DNA from: CAZIKB01 sp964539665
GTDB lineage: Bacteria; Zhuqueibacterota; Zhuqueibacteria; Oceanimicrobiales; Oceanimicrobiaceae
DNA: 64,000 nucleotides
Assembly: GCA_964539665.1 (NCBI GenBank)
Contig: CAZIKB010000014.1
Coordinates: 8,137 to 72,136 of the forward strand
Reading direction: 5' to 3'
In this document: positions 1-8,727 of the stretch, in pieces
How positions within the stretch are numbered: the first letter of the stretch is position 1
Layout: every line of letters starts with the position of its first letter
Translations under genes and position numbers: made by a program
Notes under the pieces: model-generated
The model's database searches: none
Told to the model about the DNA's origin: nothing
What the model saw: only the letters and a program-made list of their open reading frames with translations

Positions 1-1056
1 CATAACAACAAATTCATCATCATCGAGCTGAGCTTCCTTTAATGCTTCTTTTAAATAGATGGGCGGTTCTGCGAGCGGTTCGTCTGCCAGTTGAAAGGTT
101 CCCCAGTGCATGGCAATAGATTTTTGGGATTGAACGTCAACGTGGATTTTCACAGCTTACGGAGGATCCAGATGCACGGGACTCATAAACCAGCGCGGCA
201 TATAGGCGCCAATAGGTATCATGGCAACTTTAATCGGCCCAAAGCGTTTGCCAATTTCCAGAAAATCCGGTGAGTAACCCGTATCCCCTGCAAAAAAGAT
301 GTTACCGAGTTTATTTTCAATTACCCAGCCGGACCACAGGGTCTCATTTCTATCAGAAAATGATCGCCCGGAGAAATGCTGTATGGGTACACTGTGAAAA
401 TTTAATCCGTAGAATTGCTGCGACTGCCACCAGTCTAACTCAACAACGTTGTCGATTTTCTTTTTGTCAAACCATTTGGCCAGGCCGAGCGGGACAAAAT
501 ATTTTGGTTTGTTGCCTAATCGTTCAATGGTTGGGGCGTCAAGATGGTCATAATGGTTATGGCTGATAACCACCGCATGAATCTCTGGAAGATCTTCAAA
601 CTTTATGCCCGGCCGGGCTACTCGTTCGGGACCAGCAAAAGAAACCGGCGAACTACGCTTACTGAACATTGGGTCAGTCAGTATATTGAATCCTTCAACT
701 TGAATTAAAAAGGTTGCGTGGCCAATCCAGGTTAATTGGATTTGGGTTGAATAGGGAGCGTTTATTCGGTTCAGAGCCGGCTCAACAAATTCTGGTTTGT
801 AGGGCGAGATTTCCTTGATAGAGATAGCCGAAGTCTCCTGGGGACCGCGACCAAATTGCCAGCGCAGAAAATCACCAAAACCACGTTCTGGAGTATTATG
901 CATATTCCGGAATCCTTTTGAAGTATGATGTGGCAGTAATTTAGAGAACTTTTTGGATTGCTCAACGCTTGAACAACCTATCCCAAAAAGCAATATCAGG
1001 AAGCAAATAAAATACCACATGAAGCTCACTCTCATCTTATTTACTATACGAATCAT
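1..1056 (-). pseudogene. MBL-fold hydrolase lipoprotein (NAPE-PLD/UlaG-like) with in-frame stop
   Basis: The product is a metallo-beta-lactamase-fold hydrolase of the N-acylphosphatidylethanolamine phospholipase D / UlaG-like type. The N-terminus is a lipoprotein signal with lipobox FGIGC. The zinc motif HNHYDH lies in the middle, with a GDTGYSP strand later. An in-frame TAA at 157-159 follows HLDPP, but the same reading frame stays open from 156 down to base 1 and encodes the expected C-terminal family block including MHWGTFQLADEP. Family members normally have Glu at the stop position, so one GAA to TAA change explains it. The gene also runs off the left edge. A start eight codons inside (MRVSFM) is possible. 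The fold is certain; the substrate is not. The lesion may be real or a sequence error. Confidence 0.8.
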
Positions 1057-1205
1057 TGGTTCAATATTTCAATTTAACGATTTTTACTTTTCAGCTCAAT
1101 CATTTTCTTTAATTGGACTGTTTTTTCCTGTGTGAGCATAACCGCTGTTCTCCATAACACTCGTCCGACAAGACGATTGTCAGATATTTCTTTTTGAAAA
1201 TTTAC

Positions 1206-1234
1206 TTGACAATAACTTATTACTTTAATATATT
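1206..1234 (+). promoter_or_regulatory. Candidate sigma70-type promoter upstream of the 1418 lipoprotein gene
   Basis: TTGACA at 1206-1211 and TATATT at 1229-1234 are separated by 17 bases in the very A+T-rich divergent region 1057-1417. It points toward the gene starting at 1418 and would give a 5' leader of roughly 175 bases. Nothing else was recognised in the 360-base gap. Confidence 0.4.
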
Positions 1235-1417
1235 TACATTATAATTATAGGGAGATATTTCAGAGTCTTGAGCGAATTCTTCCTTTAATTATGCAACCTC
1301 TCGAATTGTAATATATGTTTTACTTACTATCTTAGTGAATTAACTTATCTCTACAAACAACAAGTGTAATATGTTTGTTAAATAATCATTTAATCACATT
1401 ACTAACGGAGGAAGGTT

Positions 1418-1948
1418 ATGTCTAAATCAGTTATTTATCGTTTTTTTACTATTCTCATGCTGCTAACGATGGTAGTATGTTTTGGTTCTTGCACAATTGC
1501 AAAAATCAGTGGTCGCGGTTCAATACCTTATATGTTAAATAATCCACCGGCCAAAACGGAGGTGATATCACATTTTAATGAGAGCAAAATGATCACATTC
1601 GACTACACCAGCGCCTTTGATGTCTCTGAAATACTCGCCGAACAACTGACAACTTCAGGTGCTGATGCAGCTATAAATTTAACTATTACTCTCAAAGCAG
1701 ATTTTGCATCTTTCTGTATTAATATGATCACCCTGGGTATAGCAAATGCTAAAATATTCCAGGTTGAAGGCGACCTTGTGAAAGCCCCTAATGGATTAGG
1801 TTCATTACTTGAAAACAGCGAGATTCTTGCCGAAGCAGAAACTATAAAGGAATTACAACTCGCACTAAAAAAATTACAAAAAGATCAGGATGTGGTCAAC
1901 CTGCCGACTATAGTTCGAACAGAAACAGGATTTGTAGCAATTAACTAA
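1418..1948 (+). CDS. Small predicted lipoprotein, unknown function
   Basis: A 176-residue protein with a lipoprotein signal (hydrophobic segment then lipobox CFGSC around residue 25), so it is probably anchored to the outer or inner membrane. A second hydrophobic stretch near residues 100-115 (FCINMITLGIANAKIF) could be a buried strand or a membrane segment. The start is supported by a strong ribosome site, GGAGGAAGG, just upstream of the ATG. It is monocistronic: a promoter candidate lies upstream and a strong terminator directly follows. No family was recognised with confidence. Confidence 0.75.
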   Translation: MSKSVIYRFFTILMLLTMVVCFGSCTIAKISGRGSIPYMLNNPPAKTEVISHFNESKMITFDYTSAFDVSEILAEQLTTSGADAAINLTITLKADFASFCINMITLGIANAKIFQVEGDLVKAPNGLGSLLENSEILAEAETIKELQLALKKLQKDQDVVNLPTIVRTETGFVAIN

Positions 1949-1969
1949 GCAAGTTGATTTTTGTTATTT

Positions 1970-2010
1970 GAGGTAATCATGTCGAGCTGCATGATTGCCT
2001 CTTTTTTTTT
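1970..2010 (+). terminator. Rho-independent terminator
   Basis: A 12-base stem (GAGGTAATCATG at 1970-1981 with CATGATTGCCTC at 1990-2001, one G-T wobble) with an 8-base loop is followed by nine T residues. It lies 21 bases after the stop of the lipoprotein gene. Confidence 0.9.
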
Positions 2011-2050
2011 AATACATAAATTCACAGACTAAAATAATGTTCAGTTAATC

Positions 2051-2518
2051 ATGAAGAGGCAATTAGTTCTGTGGTTATTGATTTTAGCTGCACGAAGCTT
2101 CGCTCAGGACGAATGGAATTGGGGATGGAGCCAATCTCAAAAAGATTCCGTGTCCTTAACTTCTTTTAGCAAAACAATTCGAACTCCAGAGGCTCAAAAA
2201 TCCATTTATGGCAAGTTAATCTGGTTTTATAAGAGGAATGTATCGTCCGTTGTGTCAGGGCGCTGTCCCTTTTATCCTACTTGTTCCACATATACACTTT
2301 ATTCAATGCAAAAATATGGATTTTTCTGGGGTTTATTAATGGGCATAGATCGACTATATTTGCGCGAGAATCCGGGGGTTTTCCGTAGAACTCACTATTT
2401 TTCTATCTGGATTAACGAAAAGGAACACGCATATGATCCACCGGAAGCAAACTCACTTTTTGGAAGCAAGGATTGGCGCATTATTCACCCTGATTTTCAT
2501 CACCTTTTTTTCAATTAA
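2051..2518 (+). CDS. YidD-like (DUF37) small protein with a signal peptide
   Basis: The 155-residue product has the YidD/haemolytic-domain signature: a YKRNVSSVVSGRCPFYPTCS segment with paired cysteines, then YTLYSMQKYGFFWGL and an Arg-rich end to the helix. YidD proteins assist membrane-protein insertion on the cytoplasmic face and are usually about 70-100 residues without a signal peptide. This one begins with a hydrophobic signal (RQLVLWLLILAARSFAQ), so it is likely exported or tethered, and it has an extra C-terminal tail ending in DFHHLFFN. The next gene starts inside it, giving an 86-base overlap and suggesting translational coupling. The family is fairly sure; the role is not. Confidence 0.75.
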   Translation: MKRQLVLWLLILAARSFAQDEWNWGWSQSQKDSVSLTSFSKTIRTPEAQKSIYGKLIWFYKRNVSSVVSGRCPFYPTCSTYTLYSMQKYGFFWGLLMGIDRLYLRENPGVFRRTHYFSIWINEKEHAYDPPEANSLFGSKDWRIIHPDFHHLFFN

Positions 2519-3389
2519 TAATAGCTATGCTCAAGAACGTACATTGAACATATCCAGTCTTCGACATCTGGCACAGCAGTTTCAGAAAAATAATCAGCCG
2601 TTTTTATCCTACCTTTATAATCTATCATTTTATCACCTGACAGCAGATTCAACAGAGAAATTACAGGCTGGCCTCGATGCCTTACATGCCAGCTTCACCA
2701 CCAGTCATTTTGAAGAAAGCAAACAGGTAATCGGGTTGTTATTCAATGATTATCCAAATCTCAAAAACAAACTAACGTATCAATACGGTTATCTACTGAT
2801 GAGAAACAGGCAATTCGGAGAGGGTGATAGATATATGCGGGAAGTTATGGGAATCAGCGCATTATTGTCCCGAATAAAATTTCTACGCGCCTATGCACAA
2901 TTAACCTATTTCAATTATCCTGAAGGCTGTTTAAAAAAGCTTACCGAAATAAAAGACACCCAATTCCCTTATAATGAACAGCTATCGGAAATTAAAACTG
3001 CTTTACAATCCAAACCGGCCGGCACAAAAAAAAGTAATTTTGTTGCTGTTCCACTCTCCATGATAATTCCGGGCAGCGGGCAGATGTATGCTGGATTTTT
3101 TTTTGATGGTATGCAGAGCTTTGGATTTAACCTGGTACTTGGATATGCCACCTATGCATCCTGGCGACATGAGCTGGACCTGAAAAGAGGAGACAGAAAT
3201 TATGTTATGCCAATTCTTTCCAGTTTTTTCTCAGGGCTGTTCTATCTGTCTAATATTTTTAATACGGTGAATTCAGTAAATAAAGCCAATCTCTATCGCC
3301 AAAGTAAGCATTATAATGCAATACTGGAAAAGTTTCGAATTGTCATGAAAAATGAGGAATATTTCCTGGACGTGCATTTGGAATTCTAA
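2433..3389 (+). CDS. Exported protein with repeat region and C-terminal membrane segments
   Basis: A 318-residue protein. Residues 1-33 form a signal peptide (GALFTLIFITFFSINNSYAQ). The middle is a helical, TPR-like region. From about residue 205 comes VPLSMIIPGSGQMYAGFFFDG followed by two or three hydrophobic segments, a block common in small membrane proteins of FCB bacteria (DUF5683-like). The ATG at 2433 overlaps the YidD-like gene by 86 bases; no later in-frame ATG would keep the signal peptide. The overlap suggests that the two proteins act together at the membrane. The function is unknown. Confidence 0.7.
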   Translation: MIHRKQTHFLEARIGALFTLIFITFFSINNSYAQERTLNISSLRHLAQQFQKNNQPFLSYLYNLSFYHLTADSTEKLQAGLDALHASFTTSHFEESKQVIGLLFNDYPNLKNKLTYQYGYLLMRNRQFGEGDRYMREVMGISALLSRIKFLRAYAQLTYFNYPEGCLKKLTEIKDTQFPYNEQLSEIKTALQSKPAGTKKSNFVAVPLSMIIPGSGQMYAGFFFDGMQSFGFNLVLGYATYASWRHELDLKRGDRNYVMPILSSFFSGLFYLSNIFNTVNSVNKANLYRQSKHYNAILEKFRIVMKNEEYFLDVHLEF

Positions 3390-3571
3390 ACCAGAATCGT
3401 TCATGCATCTAAGTCATTTTACGGTCCGGCTTCAGCCCGCTCAAAGCTGTTTGAAGTGAAAAATAACAGCAGTTCAACAAAACACAGAGTGATTATTATA
3501 TTCGTAATATTAAACTTGATTTTTGATAAATTAATTGATAAACTTTTCAAGACATACTCATAGGAGGCAAT

Positions 3572-4357
3572 ATGAAATTATACGATCTCTCTCAACCATT
3601 AAACCAGGATGCACCATTTTGGCCATACTATCCACCTTTTGAAGTCAAATATATTAAGCGCAAAGCCGAACATGGTGTGAATGCACAATACATCCAAACA
3701 TCTAACCATATGGGCACGCATTTGGATGCGCCACGCCACTTTGTTACAGGCGGCCTGACCATTGACCAAATCCCGCTTGAGTGGCTTTACGGTCCCGGCG
3801 TCATTGTAGACCTTTCGGATGAAATGGATGAACTGGCTGTGTACACACCGGAAATGATCGAAAAACGAGTCGAAGTTAAGAATGGGGATATTTTGATTCT
3901 TCACACGGGATGGCACAAATATGCTCAATTTGGTTCAGAGCCTGACGAAGAAAAGTATATCCATTGTCACCCGGGAGCCCACCCGGATATGGTAGACTGG
4001 CTCCTTAAGAAGAAAATTCATATCTGGGGTGTCGATGAAGTCTCCACAGATCATCCTATGAATTTGCCTATTGGGAGATTTTTGGGAAAGGGCATGCATG
4101 GTCACTGTGATCGTGTAAAAGCAAAATGCGAGGCTAAATTTGGCAAAAAGAAAATGAAGGAACTCTTTCCGGACGAAGCCTATCAATTAACCCACAATGG
4201 ACTTTTTCCACACAATTGCATTCACATTGAGAATATAGGAGATGATATTGCAGCGCCGGAGCTGCAAAATAAGCGTACGACCATCGGGTGTTTTCCATGG
4301 AAATTCAAAGGCGGCGAAGCGGCTTTTTGCAGAGTAGTCGCTTTTGTGGAAGAATAA
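3572..4357 (+). CDS. Cyclase-family protein (kynurenine formamidase-like metal hydrolase)
   Basis: A 261-residue soluble protein of the putative cyclase family (PF04199), which includes arylformamidase and isatin hydrolase. It shows the metal-binding signature HMGTHLDAPRHF near residues 47-58 and the family's later WGVDEVSTDHP block. It lacks a signal peptide and so should be cytoplasmic. The ribosome site AGGAGG sits just upstream. It is followed on the same strand by an acyl-CoA ligase (124-base gap) and an amidase, suggesting a small catabolic group handling an amide or formamide and an organic acid. The family call is firm; the substrate is unknown. Confidence 0.85.
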   Translation: MKLYDLSQPLNQDAPFWPYYPPFEVKYIKRKAEHGVNAQYIQTSNHMGTHLDAPRHFVTGGLTIDQIPLEWLYGPGVIVDLSDEMDELAVYTPEMIEKRVEVKNGDILILHTGWHKYAQFGSEPDEEKYIHCHPGAHPDMVDWLLKKKIHIWGVDEVSTDHPMNLPIGRFLGKGMHGHCDRVKAKCEAKFGKKKMKELFPDEAYQLTHNGLFPHNCIHIENIGDDIAAPELQNKRTTIGCFPWKFKGGEAAFCRVVAFVEE

Positions 4358-4481
4358 TTCTGGATTACTCCCCGGGCTGTGATCTGAAATATTGAATTAT
4401 GAATGAATAGATTATATTATCCATAATTGCTATATGGTCTCAATGTTGCATTGTTTCTAATTTATACTTAGTGCGCTGATT

Positions 4482-5990
4482 ATGCTTAATGACTCAACTA
4501 TTCCGCTGATAAGAAAGGCCATCAATCACAACAATCAGTTAGCCATTATCGACGATCAGGGAAAATACACATACAGTGAATTACTCATTGCTGCGAAAAA
4601 AGTAGCTTCCTGTTTATTAAAAGGAAAGCATGATTTACATGAAGCCCGAGTTGCTTTTATAGTACCCTCGAGCTTTGATTATGTGGCTGTGCACTGGGGC
4701 ATCTGGTTAGCAGGTGGAATCGCGGTACCGCTGTGTATCTCGCATCCTTTGCCGGAAATAAAATACGTTCTTGAGGATTCGGCCTCGAACATGATTGTTG
4801 TCCATCCGGATTTTAAAAATAATTTACTTTCCCTGGCTGATGAGCGAAATTTACGAGTGGTTAAAACTTCAGATGCAATCGATTTCAAGGCTGGTCCGCT
4901 GCCGAAAGTTGAAGTGGAGCGACGGGCTATGATATTATATACAAGCGGCACTACGAGCAGACCCAAGGGCGTCGTCACAACTCATCGAAATATCAATGCT
5001 CAAATCGTCTCATTGATAGAAGCCTGGGGATGGACTGAGAATGATCGCATATTGCATGTTTTACCTTTACACCATACTCATGGTATTGTCAATGTTTTAT
5101 TGTGTGCCTTGTGGGCCGGAGCAACTTGTGAGATGCTGCCAAAATTTAATGCTGAGATAGTGTGGGATCGGTTTGTTCAAAACGATTTAACTTTATTTAT
5201 GGCCGTACCCACAACATATAATAAACTCATAGCTGCCTGGGAGAGCGCTCCAAATGAAACGCAAAAAATTATGTCAAAAGCCTGTGCTAAAATGCGTTTA
5301 ATGGTCTCAGGCTCAGCAGCTTTACCCGTTAAAGTTTTTAAAAAATGGCATGAAATTAGCGGCCACCGGCTACTCGAACGCTATGGTATGACTGAAATTG
5401 GTATGGCGTTATCTAATCCTTTACACGGAGAACGAAGACCGGGCTCTGTAGGCCAGCCTTTGCCTGGAGTTAACGTGAAATTAATTAATGAACGAAATCA
5501 TGCGATTCAGGAAGAGGGCGTACCAGGTGAAATTCAAGTCAAGGGTTCAAATGTGTTTAAAGAATATTGGTCAAGACCCGATGCGACTCAGGAAGCATTT
5601 TGTAATGACTGGTTTAAAACCGGCGATGTGGCAATTTTAGAAAATGGCTATTACCGGATTTTAGGAAGAAGCTCTGTAGATATTATTAAAACAGGCGGCT
5701 ACAAAGTCTCTGCTCTGGAAATCGAAGAAGTTCTTATGAGTCACCCTTCCATACAGGAATGTGCTGTTGTCGGAAAAGAAGATGAGGAGTGGGGGGAATG
5801 TGTTTGTGCCGCTTTAGTACTTAAAAATGGCGATTCACTAACTCTAAGTGATCTACGGGACTGGGCAAAAGAGAGGATGGCGAACTACAAAATCCCGAAT
5901 CGGATTTTGTGTTTGAATGATCTACCTCGCAACGCCATGGGTAAAGTCATCAAGCCGGATTTGAAAAAAATGTTTGAATCCGGAAAATGA
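4482..5990 (+). CDS. AMP-forming acyl-CoA synthetase, malonyl-CoA synthetase (ACSF3)-like
   Basis: The 502-residue enzyme belongs to the ANL adenylating superfamily and would join a carboxylic acid to CoA through an acyl-AMP. The P-loop-like motif ILYTSGTTSRPKGVV (about residues 151-165), the YGMTEIGM motif, the FKTGDVA motif and the C-terminal Lys motif in PRNAMGKVIK are all present, so it looks active. The TEIGMALSNPLHGERRPGSVG segment resembles malonyl-CoA synthetase/ACSF3 proteins more than long-chain ligases. It precedes the amidase by 28 bases, so they are probably co-transcribed. The superfamily is certain; malonate specificity is an inference from motif similarity. Confidence 0.9.
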   Translation: MLNDSTIPLIRKAINHNNQLAIIDDQGKYTYSELLIAAKKVASCLLKGKHDLHEARVAFIVPSSFDYVAVHWGIWLAGGIAVPLCISHPLPEIKYVLEDSASNMIVVHPDFKNNLLSLADERNLRVVKTSDAIDFKAGPLPKVEVERRAMILYTSGTTSRPKGVVTTHRNINAQIVSLIEAWGWTENDRILHVLPLHHTHGIVNVLLCALWAGATCEMLPKFNAEIVWDRFVQNDLTLFMAVPTTYNKLIAAWESAPNETQKIMSKACAKMRLMVSGSAALPVKVFKKWHEISGHRLLERYGMTEIGMALSNPLHGERRPGSVGQPLPGVNVKLINERNHAIQEEGVPGEIQVKGSNVFKEYWSRPDATQEAFCNDWFKTGDVAILENGYYRILGRSSVDIIKTGGYKVSALEIEEVLMSHPSIQECAVVGKEDEEWGECVCAALVLKNGDSLTLSDLRDWAKERMANYKIPNRILCLNDLPRNAMGKVIKPDLKKMFESGK

Positions 5991-6018
5991 AAATTTTAGA
6001 ACGATTTAATGGGTAGAT

Positions 6019-7440
6019 ATGAATCAGAACCAGGAAATTGCTCTGCTATCAGCCACTGAACAACAGCGCTTAATCCAAAACAAACACTTATCACCCGTTG
6101 AATTAGTTGAAGCCTCTCTTGTTCAAATTGAACGATTCAACGACAAAATCAACGCTGTCGTAACATTGAATGAGCAAGCTCTGGACGACGCTAAAAAATC
6201 AGAACAGGCTGTATTAAAAGGTGATAGATTGGGACTCCTTCATGGACTTCCAGTCGGCATTAAGGATATCACACCCGTTGCAGGTCTCCGTACAACCTTT
6301 GGTTCTGCTTTGTTCGCCAATCACATACCAACGGAGGATGCCTTAGTTGTACAGCGACTTAAAAAAGCGGGGGCAATCATCATTGGAAAGACCAATTGTC
6401 CGGAGTTCGCTGCCGGAGGTAATACCTTCAACGAAGTGTTCGGCCGTACCCGTAATCCCTGGAATCCCAAGTTAAGCGCCGGTGGTTCCACAGGCGGCGG
6501 GGCTGCTGGCCTGGCTACTGGCATGATAGCTTTAGCAGAAGGGACTGATCTGGGCGGCTCGCTGCGTATTCCAGCCTCCTTCTGTGGTGTGGTTGGACTC
6601 AGACCGTCTCCGGGATTGGCGCCCACTTACCCTTCGGATTATCTCTGGGATTTTCTGGAAGTTACCGGCCCACTTGCACGTACTGCTGAGGATGCGGCGC
6701 TCATGCTGCAAGCTGTATGCGGGCAAAGTGCACTTTCTCCAATTAATCAATCCGTTGGTGGCAGAGATTTCTTGTCGGCTGTACGCCCCGGTGTTTCCAA
6801 AGGTCTTAAAATTGCCTACTGTAAAGACATCGCTGGTATCGGTATCGACGAAACCATAGAACAAATTTGCCGTCAGGCAGCTCTGGAATTGTCTCAGGCG
6901 GGCGCCATCGTGGAAGAAATAGAGTTTGACCTCTCATTCGCAATAAAGGCTTTTCTTGATTTCAGGGGTTATTGGTTTGTTGCCAAACTCTATCCGTATC
7001 TTGATAAATTAGATCAGTTTAGCAGTAACGTCAAAGACAATATAAATGCAGGTCTGAAAGTAACGATGAAAGACCTTGCAGCTTCAGAGCAAACCCGAAG
7101 CAAACTCTGGCATGTTATGCATGATTTCTTTCAAAAATATGATTATTTGCTTACGCCCTGCATGGCCGTGCCGCCTTTTCCAGTCGAGCAGAACTATCCT
7201 GAAACGATCTCTGGTAAAAAAATGAAAACTTATTTCGACTGGTTTGCTCCTACTTTTCTTTTCAGCCTGACAGGATTGCCGGTAGCTTCCGTTCCATGTG
7301 GACTCGACAATGACAACCTGCCTGTTGGAATGCAAATTGTAGGGCGGCCAATGGGCGAGGAAATGGTTTTAGCGCTTGCCAGACAGGTACAGGATTTCAA
7401 TCCAATCGGTTTTCCTTCACTCCCCAATAATGTTGCTTAA
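6019..7440 (+). CDS. Amidase-signature family amidase
   Basis: A 473-residue amidase of the GatA/FAAH superfamily that hydrolyses amide bonds. The Ser-cisSer-Lys triad is visible: Lys82 in GLPVGIKD, Ser157 in GGSTGG and Ser181 in GGSLRIPAS. The usual second Ser of GGSSGG is Thr, which is tolerated because the first Ser is the catalytic one. There is no signal peptide. No gatB or gatC lies nearby, so it is unlikely to be the tRNA amidotransferase subunit. It is probably in one transcript with the upstream CoA ligase. The substrate is unknown. Confidence 0.92.
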   Translation: MNQNQEIALLSATEQQRLIQNKHLSPVELVEASLVQIERFNDKINAVVTLNEQALDDAKKSEQAVLKGDRLGLLHGLPVGIKDITPVAGLRTTFGSALFANHIPTEDALVVQRLKKAGAIIIGKTNCPEFAAGGNTFNEVFGRTRNPWNPKLSAGGSTGGGAAGLATGMIALAEGTDLGGSLRIPASFCGVVGLRPSPGLAPTYPSDYLWDFLEVTGPLARTAEDAALMLQAVCGQSALSPINQSVGGRDFLSAVRPGVSKGLKIAYCKDIAGIGIDETIEQICRQAALELSQAGAIVEEIEFDLSFAIKAFLDFRGYWFVAKLYPYLDKLDQFSSNVKDNINAGLKVTMKDLAASEQTRSKLWHVMHDFFQKYDYLLTPCMAVPPFPVEQNYPETISGKKMKTYFDWFAPTFLFSLTGLPVASVPCGLDNDNLPVGMQIVGRPMGEEMVLALARQVQDFNPIGFPSLPNNVA

Positions 7441-7892
7441 CAGGCTAATATTCCGGGTTTTATGGCTCACAGATCAACAGTTGTTACACTGTAAAAGACA
7501 CACCAATAAAATGAAGAGTCGGAACCTCGGTATCCTTTATATTGTTGTGGCTATGAATTTCTTCAGTTGGAGAGTATCTAAGTGACAGTTTATAGAGAAT
7601 CGGTGTTCTGATATTGCGGTGACTCAAAAGTTGCTGTACTATATGAATGTCATAAACTGTTTAAATAAATGCACCTTTTTTTTATTGTGATTTGATTTGA
7701 TATTACATACATTAGTTCACTAAAAAGGAGAGCGAAAAGGATCTTTTTATCAAAGCAATCGGAAACAAATATAAAAATAAACCTAATTAATCCAGTATCC
7801 TGAAGTAAAAAACTGTGTTTTAAATCTGAAAATCTGTGGTAGGCGAGATGGTTTTTTTGATACGGCAGCGAACAATGTAGCGGAGAGCATTC
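7441..7892 (+). other. Non-coding gap
   Basis: About 450 A+T-rich bases between the amidase and a barrel gene. No convincing gene, repeat or hairpin was found. It probably holds the promoter for the barrel/S9 peptidase genes, but no clear boxes were seen. Confidence 0.5.
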
Positions 7893-8620
7893 ATGATCAA
7901 CAAATTGAAGATAGCGATTCTTATTATAACCATCTATTCTACCAGTGTAGTCGCTCAGACCGCAGATGATGATTCAGCAGCAACGCATCGACGCTGGACA
8001 TTCTCCGTAAATTTTGGCGCAACGACAGCCGGGCCGGCTAAAAGCATAGAAGATCTCATGGTAGCTGGCAATTTCAATGAGAGTGATGTTTCTGGCTTGC
8101 CAGGAGCCATAGGCCAGGAATACCCATATTCACTGACTGGTTTAGATTTTGAATCGGGAGCTCACTGGATAGCCGGTATCAATTATTTATTCAGGCCACC
8201 TTTTACTGTTGGAATTGTCGTCAGCAAGACAATGATAGGAACAACATGGGGACATCGCTCTATCTTGACATACAATATTCTCTTACAACTTTAGCGCCAA
8301 TTCTGGCAATTCAGGTTTCGGATATTCTGCGGCTTGGCGCCGGACCAGCGCTCTACTATCCCAGGACCAATACAAAGAGCACTGGTGCTGAGGATCAGGG
8401 TAAAGTGAGTAGAAAGGTTGGCTTTCTTATAGATTTTAGCCTGGCGCTACCGGCAAAAACCAAATTTTTTATCGAACTTAAAATTCAGTACCGTAAGGTC
8501 GGGGGAGTGGAAATCGGTCCGTTCAAATCTAAAAGCCTGTTTTATTCTACAACTCTGCCACCAGCAGTAGTCAACTACAATCACTGGTTCATCGGTCTTG
8601 GATTCGGATTGGGTGCTTAA
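7893..8620 (+). pseudogene. Outer-membrane beta-barrel protein, frameshifted
   Basis: Two overlapping frames together make one protein. The first (7893-8294) starts with a signal peptide ending VVAQ and has aromatic-edged strands (WTFSVNFGATTAG). The second (read from about 8246 to 8620) continues with LYLDIQYSLTTLAPIL, RLGAGPALYY and ends NHWFIGLGFGLGA, typical of a beta-barrel C-terminus. The frame must slip back by one base between about 8244 and 8262, so one base is missing relative to an intact gene. The pieces are about 240 residues in total, suiting an 8-10 strand barrel. The lesion could be a sequence error. Confidence 0.65.
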
Positions 8621-8727
8621 AGTGCTATGTAAATCATCGCAAAAAAATTATTATTAATAAAAGTTTTTGAAAAATAGTACAAACTTTAATTCCTGAAACT
8701 GTTTAACAAATTCGAAGAGGAGGGAAA

